The translations under genes and the position numbers were made by a program. The notes beneath the pieces are model-generated. The model worked only from the letters and a program-made list of their open reading frames with translations. It did not search any database and was not told the DNA's origin. Of a DNA stretch of 64,000 nt, positions 51,315 to 58,914 are shown piece by piece; positions within the stretch are counted from its first letter, which is position 1, and every line of letters begins with the position of its first letter. The stretch is from JACDAN01 sp963834825 (lineage in GTDB: Bacteria; Actinomycetota; Thermoleophilia; Gaiellales; Gaiellaceae): contig CAWICZ010000001.1 in assembly GCA_963834825.1 (NCBI GenBank), positions 1 to 64,000 of the forward strand, written 5' to 3'.

Positions 51315-52810
51315 AAGTGGCTGAGGCCCCGCACACCCACGAGCGCGAGGCCGAGCGGCTGGACATCCAGGCGGTCGAGCAGCTCGCGCGTGGCGAGGGC
51401 GGTCTCGGGCGTCAGCCGGTCCGGCCGGCAGACGAGGAGGACGCCGTCGACCCGCTGCGCCAGAACCTGGCTGTCGACCAGTCCAAGCAGCGGCGGTCCG
51501 TCGAGCAGGACGTAGTCGTACTCGGACTCCCGGACCTCCTCGAAGAACCCGTCGAGCGCGTCGCTCGCGAGCAGCTGAGCGGGATCGGGCGGCGTGCGAC
51601 CGCTCGCGAGGACGTGGAGGCGGCCGGAGCCCGTCCGCGCCGCGCTGAGCTGGAAGATCCCGTCGGACGCGCCGTTCTGCGCCCCGACCAGGACCTCGGA
51701 GAGCCCCGGGGTCTGCTCGACGTCGAAGAGCTCGTGCAGCTTCGGCCTACGCATGTCAGCGGAGACGAGCCAGGTGCGCTGCCCCGCCTGCGACAGCACG
51801 AGGCCGAGCGCCGCGGTGACTTCGGTCTTGCCCTCGCCGTGGAGCGCGCTCGTGACCAGCAGGGTCCGCTGGCCGGTCGCCGGAAGCTGACGCCGGATCG
51901 CCGCTTGCAGCGTCTGATACGCCTCGTACTCGACGGAGCTCAGCGTCTGCGGCTCATGGGCGAAGCCCCGGCGAACATAGGGAACCTCGGTGAGCACCGG
52001 CAGCTCGAGCAGCCGGCTGAGCTCGCGCGAACCGCTGATCCGCGGCTTGAGCTGCGCGCGGGCGAGCACGATCAGCGTCGCGATGAAGAGCGCGGCAAAG
52101 AACCCGAAAACGGCGTTGCGGAGAGGTCGGGGGGAGTAAGGCTGCGACGGCGCCTGAGCGGCTTCGGCGAGGGCCAGCTCCGCGCCGGTCCCACCGGCGT
52201 TGATGTTCAGCTGCCTCAGCTCGTCCCGGATCTGGGCGCGCTCGGCCGCCGCCTGCTCGCCCCTTCGGCCTTCCAGTGCAGCAAGCGCGTTGGTCAGCAG
52301 CGCGCGAGTGCGCAGCAGGCGACCCCGCTCCTCGTTTCGCTGTCTCCGGAGGAAGGTGTCGACGACCGCATTCGCGATCCGCGCCGCGCGCCGCGGGGAG
52401 GCGTCCTTGGCGGAGACGTTGATGATGTTCGCGGTCGGGTCGACCGAGGAGCTGACCTTCCGATCGAGCGTCGCCGCGGTCTCGCCGCGGACTCTTGTCG
52501 CCGCTCGTCGCAGGTTCGCGCGGGTAGTCACGAGGACGTCGAAGGTGGCGAGGCGGCGTTCGATCGAGGCTACGTCACCGGTCTGAAGTGGGTCGGACGC
52601 ACTACCGACGACGATCTTCGCGGTCGCTCGGTAGGTCTTCGGGAGGAGCAGCGAGCCAATCAGCACCGCGGCCGTGAGCGGCAGGACGATGAGCGCAATC
52701 AGCAGCTTGCTGCGCCGGAGCGCGTCGAGATAGCGCCCGGTCTCGACCGGCTGGTCCGGCGGGAGCGTGGGCGCGGCGTGGCTCGGCAGGCCGTTAATGC
52801 GATCGGCCAT
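51299..52810 (-). CDS. Wzz-type chain-length regulator fused to BY-kinase-like ATPase
   Basis: 503 residues from ATG 52810. The Wzz part has RYLDALRRSKLLIALIVLPL (TM1), a periplasmic coiled-coil region (FLRRQRNEERGRLLRTRALL) and AVFGFFAALFIATLIVLARA (TM2). The cytosolic P-loop domain has a deviant Walker A, TSALHGEGKTEVTAALG, Walker A' SADMRRPKLHELFD and Walker B DYVLLDGPPLLGLVDS. No C-terminal tyrosine cluster is present (it ends LSHFYLPG), so autophosphorylation on tyrosines is doubtful. It controls EPS polymer length with the Wzy-like protein, whose gene is convergent and overlaps by 16 bases. Its start is only 18 bases from the divergent beta-helix gene. Confidence 0.92.
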   Translation of the reverse strand: MADRINGLPSHAAPTLPPDQPVETGRYLDALRRSKLLIALIVLPLTAAVLIGSLLLPKTYRATAKIVVGSASDPLQTGDVASIERRLATFDVLVTTRANLRRAATRVRGETAATLDRKVSSSVDPTANIINVSAKDASPRRAARIANAVVDTFLRRQRNEERGRLLRTRALLTNALAALEGRRGEQAAAERAQIRDELRQLNINAGGTGAELALAEAAQAPSQPYSPRPLRNAVFGFFAALFIATLIVLARAQLKPRISGSRELSRLLELPVLTEVPYVRRGFAHEPQTLSSVEYEAYQTLQAAIRRQLPATGQRTLLVTSALHGEGKTEVTAALGLVLSQAGQRTWLVSADMRRPKLHELFDVEQTPGLSEVLVGAQNGASDGIFQLSAARTGSGRLHVLASGRTPPDPAQLLASDALDGFFEEVRESEYDYVLLDGPPLLGLVDSQVLAQRVDGVLLVCRPDRLTPETALATRELLDRLDVQPLGLALVGVRGLSHFYLPG

Positions 52811-52828
52811 CAAACTGAAGATAACGTC

Positions 52829-54418
52829 ATGGCCCGAAAGCGAACCCTCCTCTGCCTCGCGATAGCGCTTCTCGCTGCGGCGACGGGCTGCAGTGGATCA
52901 TCGGAGCCGACATCGACGCCGCCCGCGACCGAGCCGCCGGCCGGGAAGCGACCAACTGTCGAATTCCTCGGCCCGGAGCGGCTGACCCGGCCGACCGAAC
53001 TCACGGCACATGCACGCCCCGCTTCCGGCAGCCGCGTCGTCGCTGTCACCTTCTTCCTGGACGGCCGCCCGCTCGGCTCCGACACGACCAGGCCCTACCG
53101 GCTCGACGTCGATCCCGCCTTCCTCCCGCGCGGCGACCGCCGCGTCCACGTGCAGGCGGTCGACAACCTGGGACGGCGCCGGTCGACCGAGCCGAGCTCA
53201 GTGACGATCGAGCCCGCAGAATCGGAGATCGTCGAGGCGGCTCCGGGGGAATCCTTCGCGCGTGCCCGCGAAGCGCTGGACCAAGGCGATGTCACCGTGC
53301 ATCTCGCGCCCGGGCGCTACGAGGTCGACGAGCTCCAGCTCGGCAGCGGCGCCCGGCTCGTGGGCTCGGGGCCGCGGACGGTTCTCGCACCGCCACCGGG
53401 GAAGCGCTACTGGGCGCTCCTGGTCGCGAAGGGCAAGAACATCAGGATCTCCGACCTCACCCTCGATGGCGGCGGCGATACCCGGAAGGGCGAGGAGCGC
53501 GGTATCAGCGTCGCCGTCTTCGACGGCTCGAGCGACGTCCGGCTTCAGCGGCTGCGGATGATCCGCGTCCGCCACCACGCAGTGAACACCTGGGGCGCTC
53601 ACTCGAACATCTCGGTGCAGGACTCGCAGATCGAGAGCGACGGCGCCGCGGAGGCGGGAGTCGTGGCGCTCGGCTCGGACGAGACACGCGATACGAGCGT
53701 GATCCGTACCCGCGTGCGCGACTTCACCTCGTTCGGCATCCTCCTTCAGCAGCAGGAGTATGGCCGCCCGGCCGCCGACCTCCACGGAGTCGTGCTCGAC
53801 AACGTCGTCAGCGACATCCGTGACCCGTCACGCGATGGCTGCTGGACGGAGGCGAAAGACCAGACGCCCGGGTGCGGAACCAACGAGGGCGGCATCTGGA
53901 CGGGCGGCGTCGAGGCCGCGGTCATCGGGAACAAGGTCAGCCGCGCACGATGGGACGGCATCCAGACCGTCGGCTCGTCGACCCGCACGACGATCGTCGA
54001 CAACGAGGTCCGCGACACCCGGACGGGCATCTACCTCGAGCACTCGACGCACCGGTCTCTCATCGCACGCAACCTGATCGTCGACGCGCTGACCGGCATC
54101 AACGTCGAGTGGTGGCACGAGGGTGCCGGCTCGCGGCGGAACACGTTCGCCTTCAACCGCATCGTCGGATCGGAGACGGGCATCTTCGTCGACGTCGGTG
54201 GTGACCACAACCGCATCGTCGGCAACACCTTCGTCGGCGGCCCCAACCCCGCGATCATCCTGCAGGGCTCGTCCAACAACGTCGTCCAGGGAAACCGCGG
54301 CTGCCGGATGCGCGCCGGCGACCTGATCGGGCTGGAGAGCGCCCGGTGGGACGACGGCCGCGAGGCGGTCTCCCGCGGAAACCGGATGGGCGAGAACAAG
54401 AGCGCGAGGAGCTGTTGA
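52829..54418 (+). CDS. Parallel beta-helix lipoprotein
   Basis: 529 residues from ATG 52829. A lipobox (LLAAATGCSGS, Cys at about 21) predicts a lipid-anchored extracellular protein. An Ig-like domain follows (TVEFLGPERLTRPTELTAHA, VVAVTFFLDGRPLG). From about residue 140 a right-handed parallel beta-helix with pectate-lyase/NosD-type repeats appears: ISDLTLDGGGDTRKGEERG, VQDSQIESDGAAEAGVVALG, VIGNKVSRARWDGIQTVG, IVDNEVRDTRTGIYLEHS, FAFNRIVGSETGIF, IVGNTFVGGPNPAIILQ. Such proteins in EPS loci are usually lyases or epimerases acting on the polymer; no catalytic residues can be assigned. Its stop overlaps the flippase TTG start. Confidence 0.88.
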   Translation: MARKRTLLCLAIALLAAATGCSGSSEPTSTPPATEPPAGKRPTVEFLGPERLTRPTELTAHARPASGSRVVAVTFFLDGRPLGSDTTRPYRLDVDPAFLPRGDRRVHVQAVDNLGRRRSTEPSSVTIEPAESEIVEAAPGESFARAREALDQGDVTVHLAPGRYEVDELQLGSGARLVGSGPRTVLAPPPGKRYWALLVAKGKNIRISDLTLDGGGDTRKGEERGISVAVFDGSSDVRLQRLRMIRVRHHAVNTWGAHSNISVQDSQIESDGAAEAGVVALGSDETRDTSVIRTRVRDFTSFGILLQQQEYGRPAADLHGVVLDNVVSDIRDPSRDGCWTEAKDQTPGCGTNEGGIWTGGVEAAVIGNKVSRARWDGIQTVGSSTRTTIVDNEVRDTRTGIYLEHSTHRSLIARNLIVDALTGINVEWWHEGAGSRRNTFAFNRIVGSETGIFVDVGGDHNRIVGNTFVGGPNPAIILQGSSNNVVQGNRGCRMRAGDLIGLESARWDDGREAVSRGNRMGENKSARSC

Positions 54419-55728
54419 CCTCCGATCAGGTCGCCCGCGGCTCTGCGCTGCTCTTCTGGTCGAAGGTCGCGGGGAACGCCGGGTTCTTCGCCGCCGTCCT
54501 GATCCTGGCGCGGGCGCTCGGCCCGACCGGCCGAGGAACGATCGCCTTCATCACCGTGACCGCGTTGGTGGCGGCCCGCGTGGCGAGCCTCGGGGTGGGG
54601 GAGGCGACGACTGTCTTCGTCGCTAGGAGGCCGGAGGCGCGCGGCGCGCTCCTCACGAACGCCGCCGTCTTCATGTTCGGCAGCGGCCTGCTCGCGGCCG
54701 CGGTCGCCTGCGGTGCGCTGGTCGCACTCGGCGACGACCGGCCGGCCGGGCTCGGCGCCCCCGAGCTCACGGTGCTCGCGTGCGCGACGCTCCTCTACGC
54801 GCTGACCGAGGCCGGCTACGCGTTCCTGCTCGGGTCGAACCGCCTTCGATCGGTGGCGCTGATCACGGCGACCGCCTCGTGGGTCTACCCAGCGTTCCTC
54901 CTTGCGATCTGGAGCACAGTGGGCCTATCCGTCCTTCGCGCCGCCCTCGCCTGGGCGGCGGCCGAAGGCGTGCGGGCAATCGCCTACCTGGCGCAGTCGG
55001 CTCGCGGGCTCAGGCTCAGCCGTCTCGACCCCCGCCTCCTCGTCGAATCGGTCCAATTCGGCAGCAAGGCGTGGGTCGGCAGCCTGGCCCGGTTCCTCAA
55101 CTTCCGCACCGACCAGATCATCATGGGCTTCCTGGCGACGGAGGCCGCGCTCGGCGTCTATGCCGTCGCCGTCAACGCCTCCGAGGTCCTCCTGTACCTG
55201 CCGGCGGCCACGGCAACGGCCCTCTTGCCGACCGCCGCGCGCGTCGAGACCGGCCTGCGGACGGAACACGCACTTCGCGCGTTCCGGTCGGCGGCGGTCG
55301 TCACGGTCGTTGGAGGGCTCGCCGCGGCGCTGCTCGGCCCGTTCCTTCTCCCACGCCTCTTCGGCGCGCCGTTCGAGGCTTCCGTCACGCCGTTCCTCTG
55401 GCTTCTCCCCGGCGCATTCGGCTTCGCGGCGATGGCGGTCTTCTCGTATGCCCTCGTTGCGGGCTCGTCACCGGGGTTCTCGTCCCTCGGTCCGACCGTC
55501 TCGCTCGTGGTCGGCGTCGCCCTCGACTTGGTCCTGATTCCGCGGTTCGGCGCCTCCGGAGCAGCCGCCGCCGCGAGCGCTGCGTTCCTCGCCGGCGGCG
55601 TCACGGCACTGATCGCCTTCCGTCACCGCCACCCGTTCGCGTGGCGCTCGCTTCTACTGCCCCGTCGCGGCGACCTGGACGTCTTCAGGGCGCTCGCCGC
55701 GCCAATTCGGCTGGTTCGCTCGAGCTAG
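54415..55728 (+). CDS. Wzx-type polysaccharide flippase (MATE/MOP fold)
   Basis: 437 residues from TTG 54415, set by GAGGAG about 5 bases upstream and by overlap with the preceding stop (TTGA). Twelve or more hydrophobic helices start with GSALLFWSKVAGNAGFFAAV and LILARALGPTGRGTIAF, the standard Wzx opening. Further helices include RFLNFRTDQIIMGFLATEAA, LGVYAVAVNASEVLLYLPAA and GPTVSLVVGVALDLVLIPRF. It flips lipid-linked EPS units across the cytoplasmic membrane. With the priming transferase, GT4, Wzy-like and Wzz-like genes this completes a Wzx/Wzy-dependent pathway. It is convergent with, and overlaps by 4 bases, the third acyltransferase gene. Confidence 0.9.
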   Translation: MTSDQVARGSALLFWSKVAGNAGFFAAVLILARALGPTGRGTIAFITVTALVAARVASLGVGEATTVFVARRPEARGALLTNAAVFMFGSGLLAAAVACGALVALGDDRPAGLGAPELTVLACATLLYALTEAGYAFLLGSNRLRSVALITATASWVYPAFLLAIWSTVGLSVLRAALAWAAAEGVRAIAYLAQSARGLRLSRLDPRLLVESVQFGSKAWVGSLARFLNFRTDQIIMGFLATEAALGVYAVAVNASEVLLYLPAATATALLPTAARVETGLRTEHALRAFRSAAVVTVVGGLAAALLGPFLLPRLFGAPFEASVTPFLWLLPGAFGFAAMAVFSYALVAGSSPGFSSLGPTVSLVVGVALDLVLIPRFGASGAAAAASAAFLAGGVTALIAFRHRHPFAWRSLLLPRRGDLDVFRALAAPIRLVRSS

Positions 55729-56813
55729 GCCCTGGCCGAGGCGATACGCCGCAGGACGGCCTTGCCTCCGGGGAGGCGCCACACGGCGTTGAGGGCTGCG
55801 GCGGCAGCGCGTCCTCGGTGCGACGCCGGCGCGGCAATCGTCTCGAGCCGGGGATCCTCAGTGGGGTAGCGGTACTTGTGCTGTTCCTCCCCTCCGAGGA
55901 AGCGGTAGTCGGCGCCCCCTTCCAGCGTTCTGCGGATGCTCTCGACCTCGAGGAGGAACCCCACGGATTCGCGTTCCCAAGCGGGATCGCGGCCGCTCTG
56001 GTAGGCGAAGTACGCGTTCTGGAAAAAGAAGCCGTACTTGCAGCCCACCGGCACTCCATCGACCTCCAGCAGCAGCAGACGCAGCCAGCCGCGCTCGAGC
56101 GCGAGCGCGGCGAACTCACGCTGGAACGGCTCGTGGTCTCCGCAGAAGAGGCAAGTGTGCTCGTCCCCGAAGCGGGCGCGATGGAGGCCGAAGGCCGCGT
56201 CGAGGTCGTGCCCGAGGGTCGCGGCATCCGCGTAGCGGTAACTCACATCGTGGTCGCGTTCGAGTCGGTTGCGACGCTGGCGCAGGCTCTTGCGGAAGCG
56301 TTGGCTCTGCGTGGCGAGGAGCTCGTCCCACGAGCCCTCCGGACAGCGGAGGATGGGATAACCAGTTCTGCGGACGACGCGACCTCCAAGGATTCCCGCC
56401 CAGTCGCGATCGCCCGCGACCCAGTCGCCGACAAAGACGTCGCACGGCTCGGCACCAAGGGCCAGCCGAAGCGCTCGCTCCGCGGTCTTGGCGTCGCCCG
56501 AGCGGCAGATCGGCCCGAGGCAGTCGCCGTGACCGTGGCCGATTAGCCGCAGAATTCGAAGCGGCCGCACTGACCACGCAAACAGAGGCACGATCGCGTC
56601 GATCTCGACGCCGTCCCGCCGCGAAACCGCGACGCGGAGCTTCCGACCGCGCCCATAGTGCCGCCACCAGAGCTCGTTCCATTCCCAGGTAGCGAAGACG
56701 TTGCCGTCAGCCGCGGCCAGTCGCATCCACTCATCCCGAACAGAATCGAGGCTGTCGACGAGCTCGACTCTAGGCGAGCCCACGCGGGTCGTCAGACTGC
56801 CGGCCGCAGTCAT
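55725..56813 (-). CDS. CelD/FemAB-like GNAT acyltransferase 3
   Basis: 362 residues, more distant from the two others. VELVDSLDSVRDEWMRLAAA and NVFATWEWNELWWRHYGRG form the first half. The Acetyltransf_6 core has FRKSLRQRRNRLERDHDVSY, FGLHRARFGDEHTCLFCGD, LLLLEVDGVPVGCKYGFFFQ and YFAYQSGRDPAWERESVGF. FLGGEEQHKYRYPTEDPRLE is the conserved C-terminal motif. Two cysteines in CLFC are unusual. It marks the right end of the EPS locus, convergent with the flippase. Three such proteins in one locus suggest several different N- or O-acyl decorations. Confidence 0.87.
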   Translation of the reverse strand: MTAAGSLTTRVGSPRVELVDSLDSVRDEWMRLAAADGNVFATWEWNELWWRHYGRGRKLRVAVSRRDGVEIDAIVPLFAWSVRPLRILRLIGHGHGDCLGPICRSGDAKTAERALRLALGAEPCDVFVGDWVAGDRDWAGILGGRVVRRTGYPILRCPEGSWDELLATQSQRFRKSLRQRRNRLERDHDVSYRYADAATLGHDLDAAFGLHRARFGDEHTCLFCGDHEPFQREFAALALERGWLRLLLLEVDGVPVGCKYGFFFQNAYFAYQSGRDPAWERESVGFLLEVESIRRTLEGGADYRFLGGEEQHKYRYPTEDPRLETIAAPASHRGRAAAAALNAVWRLPGGKAVLRRIASARA

Positions 56814-56828
56814 CCTCGAGCTCGCCCG

Positions 56829-57527
56829 CTAGCGCAACGCGGCGATCAGTACCCCGATCGCGACGATGCCGGCAATGCCGACGATGATGAAGTTCGCCGC
56901 GAGCGCCGCCGTGACGAATGAGCTGGGTCGACGCCGTGCGCGGCGTCCGGTCAGGTGTTCGGCAGTGAGCCCTTCCGCGCCGGGCGCTTGCTTCAGCGGC
57001 GTGGTGCCGCGAGCGGACGCGGCCGACTCCCCACCGCTGCGCCAGACGAGAGCGCCCGCCAGAGCGTCCGTGATGAACTGGTTCAAGCTGACGCCCTCGC
57101 GCTCGGAGGCGCGAGTGAGGTCGGCATGGAGGGTCCTGGGCATGCGAAGCAGCAGTCGGCCGCTATGGCTCGTCGCCGATTTGGGCTCGGGGACATCACG
57201 GCCCTCCGCGAGCGCGGTTGCGATCCAGCTCGCCTTTGCCGCCTCGACGCCGCTCAGCGCTTCCTCAGCGGTCTTGCCGCGGCTCGTGCAGCCCGGAAGC
57301 TCTTCGACCGAGGCGATCCACGGCCGGGCCTTGTCCTCGGCGTCGCGAACGAGCAACAGGTGATAGGGCAGGCCTGTGTATCGCTCGACCGAGCCTGCCT
57401 CGACCGAGCCTGCCTCGACCGAGCCTGCCTCGACCGAGCCTGCCTCGACCGAGCCTTCTGCGGGCTTCTCGACGCTACTCAAGACCCGTTCACCTACTTC
57501 GACGGGAACCAACGACTCACTACCCAT
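56829..57527 (-). CDS. HicB-like protein with ribbon-helix-helix and C-terminal membrane helix
   Basis: 232 residues. After an N-terminal repeat of GSVEA (five units, 15 bp each in DNA) comes a HicB-type RNase-H-like fold: YHLLLVRDAEDKARPWIASV, EELPGCTSRGKTAEEALSGV, where P-G-C-x-S/T-x-G-x-T is the HicB hallmark. Next is a ribbon-helix-helix, RLLLRMPRTLHADLTRASER, EGVSLNQFITDALAGALVW. A low-complexity basic stretch (TGRRARRRPSSFVTAALAAN) leads into a C-terminal helix, FIIVGIAGIVAIGVLIAALR. No hicA toxin gene is adjacent on either side, so it is an orphan antitoxin-like regulator tethered to the membrane. Function unknown. Confidence 0.8.
   Translation of the reverse strand: MGSESLVPVEVGERVLSSVEKPAEGSVEAGSVEAGSVEAGSVEAGSVERYTGLPYHLLLVRDAEDKARPWIASVEELPGCTSRGKTAEEALSGVEAAKASWIATALAEGRDVPEPKSATSHSGRLLLRMPRTLHADLTRASEREGVSLNQFITDALAGALVWRSGGESAASARGTTPLKQAPGAEGLTAEHLTGRRARRRPSSFVTAALAANFIIVGIAGIVAIGVLIAALR
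57385..57454 (-). repeat. 15-bp in-frame tandem repeat in the HicB-like gene
   Basis: The unit TCGACCGAGCCTGCC (plus strand) occurs four times in perfect tandem (57385-57444), plus a partial fifth unit. It encodes GSVEA on the minus strand. Length changes by slippage would stay in frame. Confidence 0.9.
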
Positions 57528-57567
57528 CGATTGTAGGCCTATCTTCGGAACGTAACGCAGTTGGGGC

Positions 57568-58263
57568 TCAATCCTGGCCGATCTCGGCGCGCAGCTTCTC
57601 GAGCGCCCGGCGGGTCAATCGGGAGACATGGATCTGCGAGATGCCGACGCGGCGCGCGATCTGGACCTGGCTCAGACCCTCGAAGTAGGCGAGGCGAAGG
57701 AGGAGCCGCTCGCGGTCGTCGAGCACCCTGAACCCGCCGGCCAGGGCAATCCGGTCCTCCCCGAGCTCGTAGCCGCGCTCGAGTGCACTCTCGCGGTCGA
57801 ATTCCCCGTTCTGCCCGTCGACGAGCTCAGCGACGCGCGCCCGGAGCGTCGGGTCGAGCTCCTGAAGGCGGCGCGGGATCCGGATCGGCCACGCGCGGTC
57901 GCGCAGGTGGCGTTTGATCTCGCCGTCGATCGTCGGGATCGCGAACGTCGCGAGATCGACGCCACGCTCGAGCTTGAACCGGTCGATCGCATTGATCAGC
58001 CCGATTGTGCCGACCTGCACGAGATCTTCGAACGGCTCGCCGCGCCCGACGTGTCGGCGTGCCAGCCTCCGGACGAGCGGCATGTACTGGCCGATGAGGC
58101 GCTCGCGGGCCCCAAGATCGCCGCGGCGGTGGTAGTCGCCCAGGAGCCGGCGGACAGCAGCGCGGCGAGCAGTCGGTGTCCGCGGCGCCTGTCTGCGCCT
58201 CGTGACGAGACCTAGCTCGGCAGGTGTTGTCCTGGCAACGGCGGCAACGGCCAATGGTGGCAC
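57568..58263 (-). CDS. SigB/SigF-type sigma-70 factor with reduced region 3
   Basis: 231 residues. Region 2: RERLIGQYMPLVRRLARRHV, FEDLVQVGTIGLINAIDRFK, LERGVDLATFAIPTIDGEIK, RHLRDRAWPIRIPRRLQEL, which is very close to SigB/SigF/WhiG-type group 3 factors. Region 4: RVLDDRERLLLRLAYFEGL, SQVQIARRVGISQIHVSRL, TRRALEKLR, with the helix-turn-helix. Between them, the normal region 3 (PTxxElaxxLg) is replaced by about 45 acidic residues (ELVDGQNGEFDRESALERGY). An N-terminal extension of about 45 residues precedes region 2. No anti-sigma or anti-anti-sigma gene is visible here. It is divergent from a small membrane protein gene across a nested-dyad region. Confidence 0.9.
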   Translation of the reverse strand: MPPLAVAAVARTTPAELGLVTRRRQAPRTPTARRAAVRRLLGDYHRRGDLGARERLIGQYMPLVRRLARRHVGRGEPFEDLVQVGTIGLINAIDRFKLERGVDLATFAIPTIDGEIKRHLRDRAWPIRIPRRLQELDPTLRARVAELVDGQNGEFDRESALERGYELGEDRIALAGGFRVLDDRERLLLRLAYFEGLSQVQIARRVGISQIHVSRLTRRALEKLRAEIGQD

Positions 58264-58289
58264 TCCCCTCGAAAGACGTCGAATTGCTC

Positions 58290-58361
58290 CCCAATCCGAC
58301 CCTAGCGAGATCGTCTCGAAATTTCAACCCAAATTTCACGGTTGATCGAAATCGGATTGGG
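58290..58361. promoter_or_regulatory. Nested dyad between sigma factor and divergent membrane protein genes
   Basis: CCCAATCCGA (58290-58299) and TCGGATTGGG (58352-58361) are perfect inverted repeats. Almost concentric with them, GAAATTT (58318-58324) and AAATTTC (58331-58337) form a second perfect dyad around CAACCC. The inner dyad covers the putative sigma-gene -35. This looks like a binding site for a symmetric regulator. Confidence 0.55.
58299..58327 (-). promoter_or_regulatory. Putative promoter of the sigma-factor gene
   Basis: On the minus strand TTGAAA (58327-58322), 17 bases and TAGGGT (58304-58299) resemble a housekeeping promoter. The -10 ends 35 bases before the sigma ATG. Confidence 0.45.
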
Positions 58362-58364
58362 TAG
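58341..58364 (+). promoter_or_regulatory. Possible SigB-type promoter facing the membrane-protein gene
   Basis: GTTGAT (58341-58346), 12 bases and GGGTAG (58359-58364) approximate the GTTT-N12/14-GGGTAT consensus of SigB/SigF factors. It abuts ATG 58365, so transcripts would begin inside the annotated frame and GTG 58380 would then be the start. Confidence 0.35.
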
Positions 58365-58859
58365 ATGTCAGTCAGCGAAGTGTTTCGTCTTTTTCCATCT
58401 TTCGGACGTTCCGCTCGAGTCGCACTTGTGATCGGAGTAGCGGTGTTGACGTTCGTCATGGCGACTGTTCCGGCTTCAGCAGCCGTATCGAGCGGTCTCG
58501 CGGTCACCCGTGTGGACGCCGTCGCATTCGCGCATGTTCAGCGCACGATTCCGGTCGAAAAACGGGCGGTACCACTGCAGTATCACAAGACAACCCTCGC
58601 AGTATCACCGCAAAAGGCCGCTTCAATCACCGTTTGGAAGTGCTGCCAGATCGCTCAAACGATTTCCCATGAGACAGCGCGGGATGGTCGAACGGAGCAG
58701 TCAATCCAGGCCCGCGGGGCTCAAAACGGGCGATTCGAGCCCACTCTGGGGCAGTATCAGGGCGACGAGCTCATGCTCCAGATCGGGCTGGTGCTCGGCA
58801 TGGCCTATCTGGCCTTCCTGGCGATCTGGATCTGGGCGACGCGGCTGCGCCCGAATTGA
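58365..58859 (+). CDS. Exported small membrane protein, unknown
   Basis: 164 residues from ATG 58365 (GTG 58380 is the alternative if the SigB-like promoter is real). A signal peptide (RVALVIGVAVLTFVMATVPASAA) is followed by a middle part of about 90 residues with lower GC than its neighbours and a CC pair (VWKCCQIAQ). A C-terminal helix (LMLQIGLVLGMAYLAFLAIW) with a short basic end follows. The layout (signal, exposed middle, tail anchor) is the same as in the proteins at 20377 and 58915, without clear sequence similarity. Divergent from the sigma factor, it may be part of its regulon. No family recognised. Confidence 0.65.
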   Translation: MSVSEVFRLFPSFGRSARVALVIGVAVLTFVMATVPASAAVSSGLAVTRVDAVAFAHVQRTIPVEKRAVPLQYHKTTLAVSPQKAASITVWKCCQIAQTISHETARDGRTEQSIQARGAQNGRFEPTLGQYQGDELMLQIGLVLGMAYLAFLAIWIWATRLRPN

Positions 58860-58914
58860 CTTTAGGAGCGGAATCCACTAAGACCGGGCCTACCGAGACC
58901 CTGGGGGACTCTTT

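Noticed and set aside
51194..52828. Beta-helix lipoprotein frame extending 545 codons upstream
   Set aside because: The upstream part is antisense to Wzz/BY-kinase; the lipobox signal peptide begins at ATG 52829.
56829..57527. HicAB toxin-antitoxin module
   Set aside because: No small double-stranded-RNA-binding HicA-like frame is present within 300 bases on either side.
57568..58263. Classic SigB operon with anti-sigma RsbW/RsbV genes
   Set aside because: Neither neighbour encodes a HATPase kinase or a STAS protein.
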